64,000 nt of DNA, taken from the NCBI GenBank assembly GCA_030533445.1, contig JARPUW010000513.1, forward strand, positions 62,001-126,000. Reading direction: 5' to 3'. Of the stretch, positions 35,492 through 48,278 are shown in pieces. Numbering within the stretch: the first letter of the stretch is position 1; each line of letters begins with the position of its first letter. The notes beneath the pieces are model-generated. The model was given only the letters and a program-made list of their open reading frames with translations, did no database searches and had not been told where the DNA came from. The translations under genes and the position numbers were made by a program. Source of the DNA: Cyprinodon diabolis. Lineage: Eukaryota > Chordata > Actinopteri > Cyprinodontiformes > Cyprinodontidae.

Positions 35492-38400
35492 ACGGTTTTT
35501 GTATAATCAGACCTCAAGCGCCACAAAGTTTTAGCAAAATCCAGCCTGCTAGAGTGGAGCAACTGAAAAGCTAGAGTGTGAGGCAGGCGTTTTTTAAACA
35601 CAAAAAAACATTTTAAACTCGCCCTCACGGCCACATATTTATAGCTAGAGTCACCATTTTTGGTCAGTTTGTAGACTGAAATCTCTGGACCCACACAATA
35701 TCTTCGGAATTACGGTAGGATTAATACTTTTCCTTAAAAACCCTCCAGACCGACCTAAAGTCGATGAAAATCAGAGCCGTTTTTCATTGGTTTTGGAGCA
35801 GAAGAGGGGAGAAAAACGAATCCGACTATGTGTTTTAAACTCGTCATAAATATTTTTCTGAATGACACACATACACCAAAGTTGGCATAGTTGGAGTCGA
35901 AGGATGTCTGACGCTCACGGTGAAAAAATTTTTTGAATAACTCATACGGTTTTTGCTCAGCAGTCGTTTGTTCGGAGGACATTTTAAGCACCTGAAAGCT
36001 GAGTGACAGTGACCTGCTGCAGCTAGCTCAATTAGAAGCTTAGGTGTGATGAAACGTTTTTTCTTTTTCTTTCTCTTCCCATTCAGTTTGTAGATGACCT
36101 ACAGCCATGAAAGTTACTCCAATTGAAGACAAGATATAGCTGTCGCTTAGATAAAAAGAATTTTTCAGACACCTTTTACGGTTTTTACTCAGCAGTCGTT
36201 TGTTCGGAGGGGTGCTTTAGCAGCTAAAAGGTGAGTGAGAGTGAGGTCCTGCAGTTCAAACAAAGGGAGGAGCAGGTGGGCCAACCATTTTGTTTGTGCT
36301 TCGTTTTGGGTTGTGAAAGACCTACAGACATGAAGGTTACCCCAGTCTGAGACAAAGGATAGATGTTGCTTTCACTGAAAGAATTTTTCAGATATCTTTT
36401 ACGGTTTTTGCTCAGCAGTCGTTTGTTCGGAGGGTAAGCACCTGGAAGCTAGCTGACAGTTAGCTTCTGCAGCAGCCTGCTAGAGTGCAGCTGCTGAAAT
36501 CTTAGTGTGAGGCGGCCATTTTTTTAAGATCAAACATCTTATTCTCGCCCTCACGGCCACATATTTGGAGCTACAGTCACCATTTTTGGTCAGTTTGTAG
36601 ACTGAAACCTCTGGACTCACACAATGTCTTCGGAATTACGGTAGGATTAATACTTTTCCTTAAAAACCCTCCAGACCAACCTAAAGTCGATGAGTTTCAG
36701 CCTTTCTCCATTCTTTTTGAGCTGAAGATGGGAGAGAAACGAATCAGACTATGTGTTTTCAAGTCGTCATAAATATTGTTCTGAATGACACACATACACC
36801 AAAGTTGGTATACTTGGAGTCGAAGGATTGCTGATGCTCATGGTGAAAATGTTTTTTGAATAACTCATACGGTTTTTGATCAGTAGTCGTTTGTTTTCGT
36901 TGCCGTTCTTCCCATACAAAAAAGCCTGGGAAGAAGAAACCAATAGTGAGTGCAGCTGTTGTCTGTGTCAGTGAGAGGCTCGTTAAGCGTTGTCAAGGTT
37001 ACCAAGCTTCAAACAGATTTTACCTCTGCTGTTTTAAACAGCACATATTAATCTAATGGAGGGTGAAAGGACTGATTTAACATTGGGAAATGGATACTAT
37101 ATGACTGCTGTCCATGACACTTCCCTTGCCACTCAGCACTGATAGACTTTCAAAATAAGACTCCAGGGACCCTACAAAATAAAAGCCTCTATATTTTTTA
37201 CATATATTTATTGCCCTATATGGCTCAATATTATGACCCAAACTCAACCCCGTTTTAGAGAATAGACTCTAGGAGACTGTTTAAAACACACCCTATAGCA
37301 AATTTCAAAATAAAAGCCTCCCATTTCCGCTTCATCTACTGCCCTAATAACATGGAAAAAGAGTGATTTAACGATTGGAAAGTAATCAACTATCATTGAC
37401 GGGTCTGAACATTTTCTATAAACACAACTCTGTTGGACTTTCAAAATAAGACTCCAGCGACCCTACAAAATAAAAGCCTCTAGATTATACTAATGCATTA
37501 ATTGATGCAAATGGCTCAACATTATGACCCAAACTCTTCCAGGTTGTTTTTATTAGACTCTAGTGACCTTTTCAAAACACACCCAGAGCAAATTTCACAA
37601 TAAAAGTCTCCCATTTACTCTGTAATACAGCAACTATTCACCTAATAACATGGAAAACCAGTGATTTAACATTTGGAAATTGATTCTATATAACTGCTGG
37701 GCATGACCCATCTTTAGATGCACTTCCATGATAGACTTTCAAAATAAGACTCCAGGGACTCTACAGAATAAAAGCCTCTTCCTTATACACACTCATACAT
37801 TCTGGCATATTGCTCATTGCCATTTGTAATTTCATCACTGCAATGGCTCTTAGAAGGCGGGCGGAGCCCGCCATTGGTGATTTCATCACTGCAATGGCTC
37901 TTAGAAGGCGGGCGGAGCCCGCCATTGGTGATTTCATCACTGCAATGGCTCTTAGCAGGCGGGCAGAGCCCGCCATTGGTGATTTTTTTCATCGCTGCAA
38001 GGGCTCCTAGCAGGCGGGCGGAGCCCACCAACTGAGCTTTACCCACTGTGTTTCAATATGGACAACCCATATTACCCTTTTGCATCATACGCTGTGCACG
38101 TCTATTTCCCAGATTTCAGCACAAGTGGCACACAGCTCTCTTTGCCCATGACCTAGCCCTCTTTCCTTCCCTCAGCAGCCCTCAAAGGCGTAAGCAGTTG
38201 GTCTGGGGAGCCCCGACATAACTTGCCAGGGCCGTATTGGCCCTGTTCCCCAGACGGGCAGTAGGTGGCCCCCCTCAAAATTTCTTTAGAAATTTTCTAG
38301 TTATTATTATAATTCTCCCGTATACCCAAAACTTCGGCACGTAACTAGTCCCGCACGGTTTGGCGGATCGGGCCCAAAGTTGGCACACGCGTCGGGACCA

Positions 38401-38635
38401 ATGGGGTGATGTGTGCTTGTATAAAACTTTCTCATTAGTCCGAAGGTTTGCGAATTATTAGCGAAAACGTCGCAAAAAAATCCCATAGGAAATGAATGGG
38501 GAGAGGAAAAAAAAAGCATAAAAAACAGCACTTCACTGTGTCGGCATACATTCACCTAGAAAAACAGTTTGAAGCTCAGTTTGTAGATAAATCCTTCGTC
38601 TATTTAAAACTGAAGACGGTATGTTGATAACTGCT
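35492..38635. repeat. Satellite unit 12 (3144 bp), four-palindrome form
   Basis: First part copies unit 10. From about 36890 (GTTTGTTTTCGTTGCC) through about 37460 (CTCAATATTATG, CCAGCGACCC) it matches unit 4. The GC cluster then takes a form shared with unit 15, with GGAAATTGATTC near 37674 and CATTTGTAATTTC near 37821. No M cassette, yet CGCGTCGGG. A clear mosaic of at least three unit types. Confidence 0.95.
37856..38029. repeat. GC-palindrome cluster, four-copy form (unit 12)
   Basis: Palindromes start at 37856, 37907, 37958 and 38013, a regular 51-51-55 bp ladder without the short 27-bp step of the common form. The last reads GGCGGGC-GGA-GCCCACC, so one arm carries a mismatch. The same form is at 47502-47675 in unit 15. 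Confidence 0.88.
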
Positions 38636-41600
38636 ACGGTTTTTGTATAATCAGACCTCAAGCGCCACAAAGTTTTAGCAAAATCCAGCCTGCTAGAGTG
38701 GAGCAACTGAAAAGCTAGAGTGTGAGGCAGGCGTTTTTTAAACACAAAAAAACATTTTAAACTCGCCCTCACGGCCACATATTTATAGCTAGAGTCACCA
38801 TTTTTGGTCAGTTTGTAGACTGAAATCTCTGGACCCACACAATATCTTCGGAATTACGGTAGGATTAATACTTTTCCTTAAAAACCCTCCAGACCGACCT
38901 AAAGTCGATGAAAATCAGAGCCGTTTTTCATTGGTTTTGGAGCAGAAGAGGGGAGAAAAACGAATCAGACTATGTGTTTTAAACTCGTCATAAATATTTT
39001 TCTGAATGACACACATACACCAAAGTTGGCATAGTTGGAGTCGAAGGATGGCTGACGCTCACGGTGAAAAAATATTTTGAATAACTCATACGGTTTTTGC
39101 TCAGCAGTCGTTTGTTCGGAGGACATTTTAAGCAGCTGAAAGCTGGGGGAGAGTGTCCTGCTGCAGCTAGCTCAATTAGAAGATCAGGTGTGACAAAACG
39201 TTTTTTCTTTTTCTTTCTCTTCCCATTCAGGTTGTAGATGACCTACAGCCATGAAAGTTACTCCAATTGAAGACAAGATATAGCTGTCGCTTAGATAAAA
39301 ATAATTTTTCAGATACCTTTTACGGTTTTTACTCAGCAGTCGTTTGTTCGGAGGGGTGCTTTAGCAGCTAAAAGGTGAGTGAGAGTGAGGTCCTGCAGTT
39401 CAAACAAAGGGAGGAGCAGGTGGGCCAACCATTTTGTTTTTGCTTCGTTTTGGGTTGTGAAAGACCTACAGACATGAAGGTTACCCCAGTCTGAGACAAA
39501 GGATAGATGTTGCTTTCACTGAAAGAATTTTTCAGATATCTTTTACGGTTTTTGCTCAGCAGTCGTTTGTTCGGAGGGTAAGCACCTGGAAGCTAGCTGA
39601 CAGTTAGCTTCTGCAGCAGCCTGCTAGAGTGCAGCTGCTGAAATCTTAGTGTGAGGCGGCCATTCTTTTAAGATGAAACATCTTATTCTCGCCCTCACGG
39701 CCACATATTTGGAGCTACAGTCACCATTTTTGGTCAGTTTGTAGACTGAAACCTCTGGACTCACACAATGTCTTCGGAATTACGGTAGGATTAATACTTT
39801 TCCTTAAAAACCGTCCAGACCAACCTAAAGTCGATGAGAGTTTCAGCCTTTCTCTATTCTTTTTGAGCTGAAGATGGGAGAGAAACGAATCAGACTATGT
39901 GTTTTCAACTCGTCATAAATATTTTTCTGAATGACACACATACACCAAAGTTGGTATAGTTGGAGTCGAAGGATTGCTGATGCTCATGGTGAAAATGTTT
40001 TTTGAATAACTCATACGGTTTTTGATCAGTAGTCGTTTGTTCGGTGCCGTTCTTCCCATACAAAAAAGCCTGGGAAGAAGAAACCAATAGTGAGTGCAGC
40101 TGTTGTCTGTGTCAGTGAGAGGCTCCTTAAGCGTTGTCAAGGTTACCAAGCTTCAAACAGATTTTACCTCTGCTGTTTTAAACAGCACATATTAATCTAA
40201 TGGAGGGTGAAAGGACTGATTTAACATTGGGAAATGGATACTATATGACTGCTGTCCATGACACTTCCCTTGCCACTCAGCACTGATAGACTTTCAAAAT
40301 AAGACTCCAGGGACCCTACAAAATAAAAGCCTCTATATTTTTTACATATATTTATTGCCCTATATGGCTCAACATTATGACCCAAACTCAACCCCGTTTT
40401 AGAGAATAGACTCTAGGAGACTGTTTAAAACACACCCTGTAGCAAATTTCAAAATAAAAGCCTCCCATTTCCGCTTCATCTACTGCCCTAATAACATGGA
40501 AAAAGAGTGATTTAACGACTGGAAAGTAATCAACTATCATTGACGGGTCTGAACATTTTCTATAAACACAACTCTGTTGGACTTTCAAAATAAGACTCCA
40601 GGGACCCTACAAAATAAAAGCCTCTAGATTATACTAATGCATTAATTGATGCAAATGGCTCAACATTATGACCCAAACTCTTCCAGGTTGTTTTTATTAG
40701 ACTCTAGTGACCTTTTCAAAACACACCCAGAGCAAATTTCACAATAAAAGTCTCCCATTTACTCTGTAATACAGCAACTATTCACCTAATAACATGGAAA
40801 ACCAGTGATTTAACATTTGGAAATGGATTCTATATCACTGCTGGGCGTGACCCATCTTTTGATGCACATTCATGATAGACTTTCAAAATAAGACTACAAG
40901 GACTCTACAGAATAAAAGCCTCTTCCTTATAGACACTCATACATTCTGGCATATTGCTCATTGCCATTGGTGATTTCATCACTGCAATGGCTCTTAGAAG
41001 GCGGGCGGAGCCCGCCAATGGTAACAGGCGGGCGGAGCCCGCCAAAGGTGATTACATCACTGCAATGGCTCTTAGCAGGCGGGCGGAGCCCGCCATTGGT
41101 GATTTCATCACTGCAATGGCTCTTAGAAGGCGGGCAGAGCCCGCCATTGGTGATTTTTTTCTTCACTGAGATGGCTCCTAGCAGGCGGGCGAAGCCCGCC
41201 AACTGGGCTTTACCCACTGTGTTTCAATATGGACAACCCATATTACCCTTGTGCATCATACGCTGTGCACGTCTATTTCCCAGATTTCAGCACAAGTGGC
41301 ACACAGCTCTCTTTGCCCATGAACTTGCCCTCTTTCCTTCCCTCAGCAGCCCTCAAAGGCGTAAGCAGTTGGTCTGGGGAGCCCCGACGTCACTTGCCAG
41401 GGCCGTATTGGCCCGGTTCCCCAGACGGGCAGTAGGTGGCCCCCCTCAAAATTTCTTTAGAAATTTTCTAGTTATTATAATTCTCCCGTATACCCAAAAC
41501 TTCGGCACGTAACTAGTCCCGCACGGTTTGGCGGATCGGGCCCAAAGTTGGCACACGCGTTGGGACCAATGGGGTGATGTGTGCTTGTATAAAACTTTCT

Positions 41601-41803
41601 CATTAGTCCGAAGGTTTGCGAATTATTAGCGAAAACGTCGCAAAAAAATCCCATAGGAAATGAATGGGAAGAGGTAAAAAAAAGCATAAAAAACAGCACT
41701 TCACTGTGTCGGCATACATTCACCTAGAAAAACAGTTTGAAGCTCAGTTTGTAGATAAATCCTTCGTCTATTTAAAACTGAAGACGGTATGTTGATAACT
41801 GCT
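38636..41803. repeat. Satellite unit 13 (3168 bp), G-type
   Basis: First half is G-type as in units 3, 5 and 8, with private changes TTTAAGATGAAAC near 39667, GGCTCCTTAAGCG near 40122 and AACGACTGG near 40515. From TTATAGACACTC near 40927 onward it matches unit 16. GC cluster 41000-41200; no M cassette; tail GGGAAGAGGTAAAAAAAAG shared with units 5 and 16. Confidence 0.95.
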
Positions 41804-44164
41804 ACGGTTTTTGTATAATCAGACCTCAAGCGCCACAAAGTTTTAGCAAAATCCAGCCTGCTAGAGTGGAGCAACTGAAAAGCTAGAGTGTGAGGCAGGC
41901 GTTTTTTAAACACAAAAAAACATTTTAAACTCGCCCTCACGGCCACATATTTATAGCTAGAGTCACCATTTTTGGTCAGTTTGAAGACTGAAATCTCTGG
42001 ACCCACACAATATCTTCGGAATTACGGTAGGATTAATACTTTTCCTTAAAAACCCTCCAGACCGACCTAAAGTCGATGAAAATCAGAGCAGTTTTTCATT
42101 GGTTTTGGAGCAGAAGAGGGGAGAAAAACGAATCAGACTATGTGTTTTCAAGTCGTCATAAATATTTTTCTGAATGACACACATACACCAAAGTTGGCAT
42201 AGTTGGAGTCGAAGGATGGCTGACGCTCACGGTGAAAGAATTTTTTGAATAACTCATACGGTTTTTGCTCAGCAGTCGTTTGTTCGGAGGACATTTTAAG
42301 CACCTCAAAGCTGGGTGAGTGACCTGCTGCAGCTAGCTCAATTAGAAGCTCATGTGTGACGAAACGTTTTTTCTTTTTCTTTCTCTTCCCATTCAGGTTG
42401 TAGATGACCTACAGCCATGAAAGTTACTCAAATTGTAGACAAGATATAGCTGTCGCTTAGATAAAAATAATTTTTGAGATACCTTTTATGGTTTTTACTC
42501 AGCAGTCGTTTGTTCGGAGGGGTGCTTTAGCAGCTGAAAGGTGAGTGAGAGTGAGGTCCTGCAGTTAAAAGAAAGGGAGGAGCAGGTGGGCCAACCATTT
42601 TGTTTTTGCTTCGTTTTGGGTTGTGAAAGACCTACAGACATGAAGGTTACCCCAGTCTGAGACAAAGGATAGATGTTGCTTTCACTGAAAGAATTTTTCA
42701 GATACCTTTTACGGTTTTTGCTCAGCAGTCGTTTGTTCGGAGGGTAAGCACCTGGAAGCTAGCTGACAGTTAGCTTCTGCAGCAGCCTGCTAGAGTGCAG
42801 CTGCTGAAATCTTAGTGTGAGGCGGCCATTTTTTTAAGATCAAACATCTTATTCTCGCCCTCACGGCCACATATTTGGACCTACAGTCACCATTTTTGGT
42901 CAGTTTGTAGACTGAAACCTCTGGACTCACACAATGTCTTCGGAATTACGGTAGGATTAATACTTTTCCTTAAAAACCCTCCAGACCAACCTAAAGTCGA
43001 TGAGTTTCAGCCTTTCTCCATTCTTTTTAAACTGAAGATGGGAGAAAAACGAATCAGACTATGTGTTTTCAAGTCGTCATAAATATTGTTCTGAATGACA
43101 CACATACACCAAAGTTGGTATAGTTGGAGTCGAAGGATTGCTGATGCTCATGGTGAAATTTTTTTTTTAATAAGTCATACGGTTTTTGCTCAGCAGTCGT
43201 TTGTTCGGTGCCGTTCTTCCCATACAAAAAAGCCTGGGAAGAAGAAACCAATAGTGAGTGCAGCTGTTGTCTGTGTCAGTGAGAGGCTCATTAAGCGTTG
43301 TCAAGGTTACCAAGCTTCAAACAGATTTTACCTCTGCTGTTTTAAACAGCACATATTAATCTAATGGAGGGTGAAAGCACTGATTTAACATTGGGAAATG
43401 GATACTATATGACTGCCGTCCATGACACTTCCCTTGCCACTCAGCACTGATAGACTTTCAAAATAAGACTCCAGGGACCCTTCAAAATAAAAGCCTCTAT
43501 ATTTTTTACATATATTTATTGCCCTATATGGCTCAACATTATGACCCAAACTCAACCCCATTTTAGAGAATAGACTCTAGGAGACTGTTTAAAACACACC
43601 CTATGGCAAATTTCAAAATAAAAGCCTCCCATTTCCGCTTCATCTACTGCCCTAATAAAATGGAAAAAGAGTGATTTAACGATTGGAAAGTCATCAACTA
43701 TCATTGATGGGTCTGAACATTTTCTCTAAACACAACTCTGTTGGACTTTCAAAATAAGACTCCAGGGACCCTACAAAATAAAAGCCTCTAGATTATACTA
43801 ATGCATTAATTGATGCAAATGGCTCAACATTATGACCCAAACTCTTCCAGGTTGTTTTTATTAGACTCTAGTGACCTTTTCAAAACACACCCCAGAGCAA
43901 ATTTCACAATAAAAGTCCCCCATTTACTCTGTAATACAGGAACTATTCACCTAATAACATGGAAAACCAGTGATTTAACATTTGGAAATGGATTCTATAT
44001 CACTGCTGGGCATGACCCATCTATAGATGCACTTCCATGATAGACTTTCAAAATAAGACTACAGGGACTCTACAAAATAAAAGCCTCTTCCTTATACACA
44101 CTCATACATTCTGGCATATTGCTTATAGCCATTTGTAATTTCATCACTGCAATGGCTCTTAGAA

Positions 44165-44393
44165 GGCGGGCGGAGCCCGCCATTGGTGATTTCATCACTG
44201 CAATGGCTGTTAGGAGGCGGGCGGAGCCCGCCAATGGTGATTTTTTTCATCACTGCAATGGCTCCTAGCAGGCGGGCGGAGCCCGCCATTGGTGATTTCA
44301 TCACTGCAATGGCTCTTAGCAGGCGGGCAATGCCCGCCATTGGGGATTTTTTTCATCGCTGCAAGGGCTCCTAGCAGGCGGGCGGAGCCCACC
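44165..44393. repeat. GC-palindrome cluster, five-copy variant (unit 14)
   Basis: Palindromes start at 44165, 44216, 44271, 44322 and 44377. Centres are GGA, GGA, GGA, AAT and GGA; arms are intact except GCCCACC in the last. Spacing is 51-55 bp throughout. The same form lies at 53808-54036 in unit 17. Confidence 0.88.
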
Positions 44394-44666
44394 AACTGAG
44401 CTTTACCCACTGCGGTTCAATATGGACAACCCATATTACCCTTGTGCATCATACGCTGTGCACGTCTATTACCCAGATTTCAGCACAGGTGGCACACAGC
44501 TCTCTTTGCCCATGACCTAGCCCTCTTTCCTTCCCTCAGCAGCCCTCAAAGGCATAAGCAGTTGGTCTGGGGAGCCCCGACATCACTTGCCAGGGCCGTA
44601 TTGGCCCGGTTCCCCAGACGGGCAGTAGGTGGCCCCCCTCAAAATTTCTTTAGAAATTTTCTAGTT

Positions 44667-44799
44667 GGGGGGCCACATGCCGAAGGCATGGCCCACCTAC
44701 TACTATTGCACATATTTATTCCGCGTATTATTATTATTGGGGGGCCACATGCCGAAGGCATGGCCCACCTACTACTATTGCACATATTTATTCCGCGTA
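44667..44799. repeat. Double M cassette, unit 14
   Basis: Cassettes at 44667-44727 and 44739-44799, separated by an ATT run (period 72 bp). The otherwise near-identical unit 17 has only one, so a cassette was gained or lost after those two units separated. Confidence 0.92.
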
Positions 44800-45137
44800 T
44801 TATTATTATTATAATTCTCCCGTATACCCAAAACTTCGGCGCGTAACTAGTCCCGCACGGTTTGGCGGATCGGGCCCAAAGTTGGCACACGCGTCGGGAC
44901 CAATGGGGTGATGTGTGCTTGTATAAAACTTTCTCATTAGTCCGAAGGTTTGCGAATTATTAGTGAAAACGTCGCAAAAAAATCCCATAGGAAATGAATG
45001 GGGAGAGGAAAAAAAAAGCATAAAAAACAGCACTTCACTGTGTCGGCATACATTCACCTAGAAAAACAGTTTGAAGCTCAGTTTGTAGATAAATCCTTCG
45101 TCTATTTAAAACTGAAGACGGTATGTTGATAACTGCT

Positions 45138-48100
45138 ACGGTTTTTGTATAATCAGACCTCAAGCACCACAAAGTTTTAGCAAAATCCAGCCTGCTAGAG
45201 TGGAGCAACTGAAAAGCTAGAGTGTGAGGCAGGCGTTTTTTAAACACAAAAAAACATTTTAAACTCGCCCTCACGGCCACATATTTATAGCTAGAGTCAC
45301 CATTTTTGGTCAGTTTGTAGACTGAAATCTCTGGACCCACACAATATCTTCGGAATTACGGTAGGATTAATACTTTTCCTTAAAAACCCTCCAGACCGAC
45401 CTAAAGTCGATGAAAATCAGAGCCGTTTTTCATTGGTTTTGGAGCAGAAGAGGGGAGAAAAACGAATCAGACTATGTGTTTTAAACTCGTCATAAATATT
45501 TTTCTGAATGACACACATACACCAAAGTTGGCATAGTTGGAGTCGAAGGATGACTGACGCTCACGGTGAAAAATTTTTTTGAATAACTCATACGGTTTTT
45601 GCTCAGCAGTCGTTTGTTCGGAGGACATTTTAAGCACCTGAAAGCTGAGTGACAGTGACCTGCTGCAGCTAGCTCAATTAGAAGCTTAGGTGTGATGAAA
45701 CGTTTTTTCTTTTTCTTTCTCTTCCCATTCAGTTTGTAGATGACCTACAGCCATGAAAGTTACTCCAATCGAAGACAAGATATAGCTGTCGCTTAGATAA
45801 AAAGAATTTTTCAGATACCTTTTACGGTTTTTACTCAGCAGTCGTTTGTTCGGAGGGGTGCTTTAGCAGCTAAAAGGTGAGTGAGAGTGAGGTCCTGCAG
45901 TTAAAAGAAAGGGAGGAGCAGGTGGGCCAACCATTTTGTTTGTGCTTCGTTTTGGGTTGTGAAAGACCTACAGACATGAAGGTTACCCCAGTCTGAGACA
46001 AAGGATAGATGTTGCTTTCACTGAAAGAATTTTTCAGATATCTTTTACGGTTTTTGCTCAGCAGTCGTTTGTTCGGAGGGTAAGCACCTGGAAGCTAGCT
46101 GACAGTTAGCTTCTGCAGCAGCCTGCTAGAGTGCAGCTGCTGAAATCTTAGTGTGAGGCGGCCATTTTTTTCAGATCAAACATCTTATTCTCGCCCTCAC
46201 GGCCACATATTTGGAGCTACAGTCACCATTTTTGGTCAGTTTGTAGACTGAAACCTCTGGATTCACACAATGTCTTCAGAATTACGGTAGGATTAATACT
46301 TTTCCTTAAAAACCCTCCAGACCAACCTAAAGTCGATGAGAGTTTCAGCCTTTCTCTATTCTTTTTGAGCTGAAGATGGGAGAGAAACGAATCAGACTAT
46401 GTGTTTTCAACTCGTCATAAATATTTTTCTGAATGACACACATACACCAAAGTTGGTATAGTTGGAGTCGAAGGATTGCTGATGCTCATGGTGAAAATGT
46501 TTTTTGAATAACTCATACGGTTTTTGATCAGTAGTCGTTTGTTCGGTGCCGTTCTTCCCATACAAAAAAGCCTGGGAAGAAGAAACCAATAGTGAGTGCA
46601 GCTGTTGTCTGTGTCAGTGAGAGGCTCGTTAAGCGTTGTCAAGGTTACCAAGCTTCAAACAGATTTTACCTCTGCTGTTTTAAACAGCACATATTAATCT
46701 AATGGAGGGTGAAAGGACTGATTTAACATTGGGAAATGGATACTATATGACTGCTGTCCATGACACTTCCCTTGCCACTCAGCACTGATAGACTTTCAAA
46801 ATAAGACTCCAGGGACCCTACAAAATAAAAGCCTCTATATTTTTTACATATATTTATTGCCCTATATGGCTCAACATTATGACCCAAACTCAACCCCGTT
46901 TTAGAGAATAGACTCTAGGAGACTGTTTAAAACACACCCTATAGCAAATTTCAAAATAAAAGCCTCCCATTTCCGCTTCATCTACTGCCCTAATAACATG
47001 GAAAAAGAGTGATTTAACAATTGGAAAGTAATCAACTATCATTGACGGGTCTGAACATTTTCCATAAACACAACTCTGTTGGACTTTCAAAATAAGACTC
47101 CAGCGACCCTACAAAATAAAAGCCTCTAGATTATACTAATGCATTAATTGATGCAAATGGCTCAACATTATGACCCAAACTCTTCCAGGTTGTTTTTATT
47201 AGACTCTAGTGACCTTTTCAAAACACACCCAGAGCAAATTTCACAATAAAAGTCTCCCATTTACTCTGTAATACAGCAACTATTCACCTAATAACATGGA
47301 AAACCAGTGATTTAACATTTGGAAATTGATTCTATATAACTGCTGGGCATGACCCATCTTTAGATGCACTTCCATGATAGACTTTCAAAATAAGACTCCA
47401 GGGACTCTACAGAATAAAAGCCTCTTCCTTATACACACTCATACATTCTGGCATATTGCTCATTGCCATTTGTAATTTCATCACTGCAATGGCTCTTAGA
47501 AGGCGGGCGGAGCCCGCCATTGGTGATTTCATCACTGCAATGGCTCTTAGAAGGCGGGCGGAGCCCGCCATTGGTGATTTCATCACTGCAATGGCTCTTA
47601 GCAGGCGGGCAGAGCCCGCCATTGGTGATTTTTTTCATCGCTGCAAGGGCTCCTAGCAGGCGGGCGGAGCCCACCAACTGAGCTTTACCCACTGCGGTTC
47701 AATATGGACAACCCATATTACCCTTTTGCATCATACGCTGTGCACGTCTATTTCCCAGATTTCAGCACAAGTGGCACACAGCTCTCTTTGCCCATGACCT
47801 AGCCCTCTTTCCTTCCCTCAGCAGCCCTCAAAGGCGTAAGCAGTTGGTCTGGGGAGCCCCGACATCACTTGCCAGGGCCGTATTGGCCCTGTTCCCCAGA
47901 CGGGCAGTAGGTGGCCCCCCTCAAAATTTCTTTAGAAATTTTCTAGTTATTATAATTCTCCCGTATACCCAAAACTTCGGCGCGTAACTAGTCCCGCACG
48001 GTTTGGCGGATCGGGCCCAAAGTTGGCACACGCGTCGGGACCAATGGGGTGATGTGTGCTTGTATAAAACTTTCTCATTAGTCCGAAGGTTTGCGAATTA

Positions 48101-48278
48101 TTAGCGAAAACGTCGCAAAAAAATCCCATAGGAAATGAATGGGGAGAGGAAAAAAAAAGCATAAAAAACAGCACTTCACTGTGTCGGCATACATTCACCT
48201 AGAAAAACAGTTTGAAGCTCAGTTTGTAGATAAATCCTTCGTCTATTTAAAACTGAAGACGGTATGTTGATAACTGCT
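45138..48278. repeat. Satellite unit 15 (3141 bp, shortest)
   Basis: Matches unit 7 until about 47200 at a 25701-bp offset; one visible difference is GGATTCACAC near 46259. It then matches unit 12 (GGAAATTGATTC near 47320, four-palindrome cluster 47502-47675, GTTCCCCAGACGG after GGCCCT), but with CACTGCGGTTCAATATGG near 47690. No M cassette. The switch point lies between CCAGCGACCC and the three-C CACACCCAGAG. Confidence 0.95.

Larger units (their letters stand above)
41804..45137. repeat. Satellite unit 14 (3334 bp), diverged form
   Basis: With its copy, unit 17, the most diverged complete unit. It has GTTTGAAGACTG near 41980, AGAGCAGTTTTTC near 42085, GTGAAAGAATTTT near 42231, CACCTCAAAGCTGGG near 42301, TTTTATGGTTTTT near 42485, TTTTTAAACTGAAG near 43024 and CATTGATGGG near 43702. 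The short module S1 is about 8 bases shorter. Five-palindrome GC cluster 44165-44393. Two M cassettes. Confidence 0.95.
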
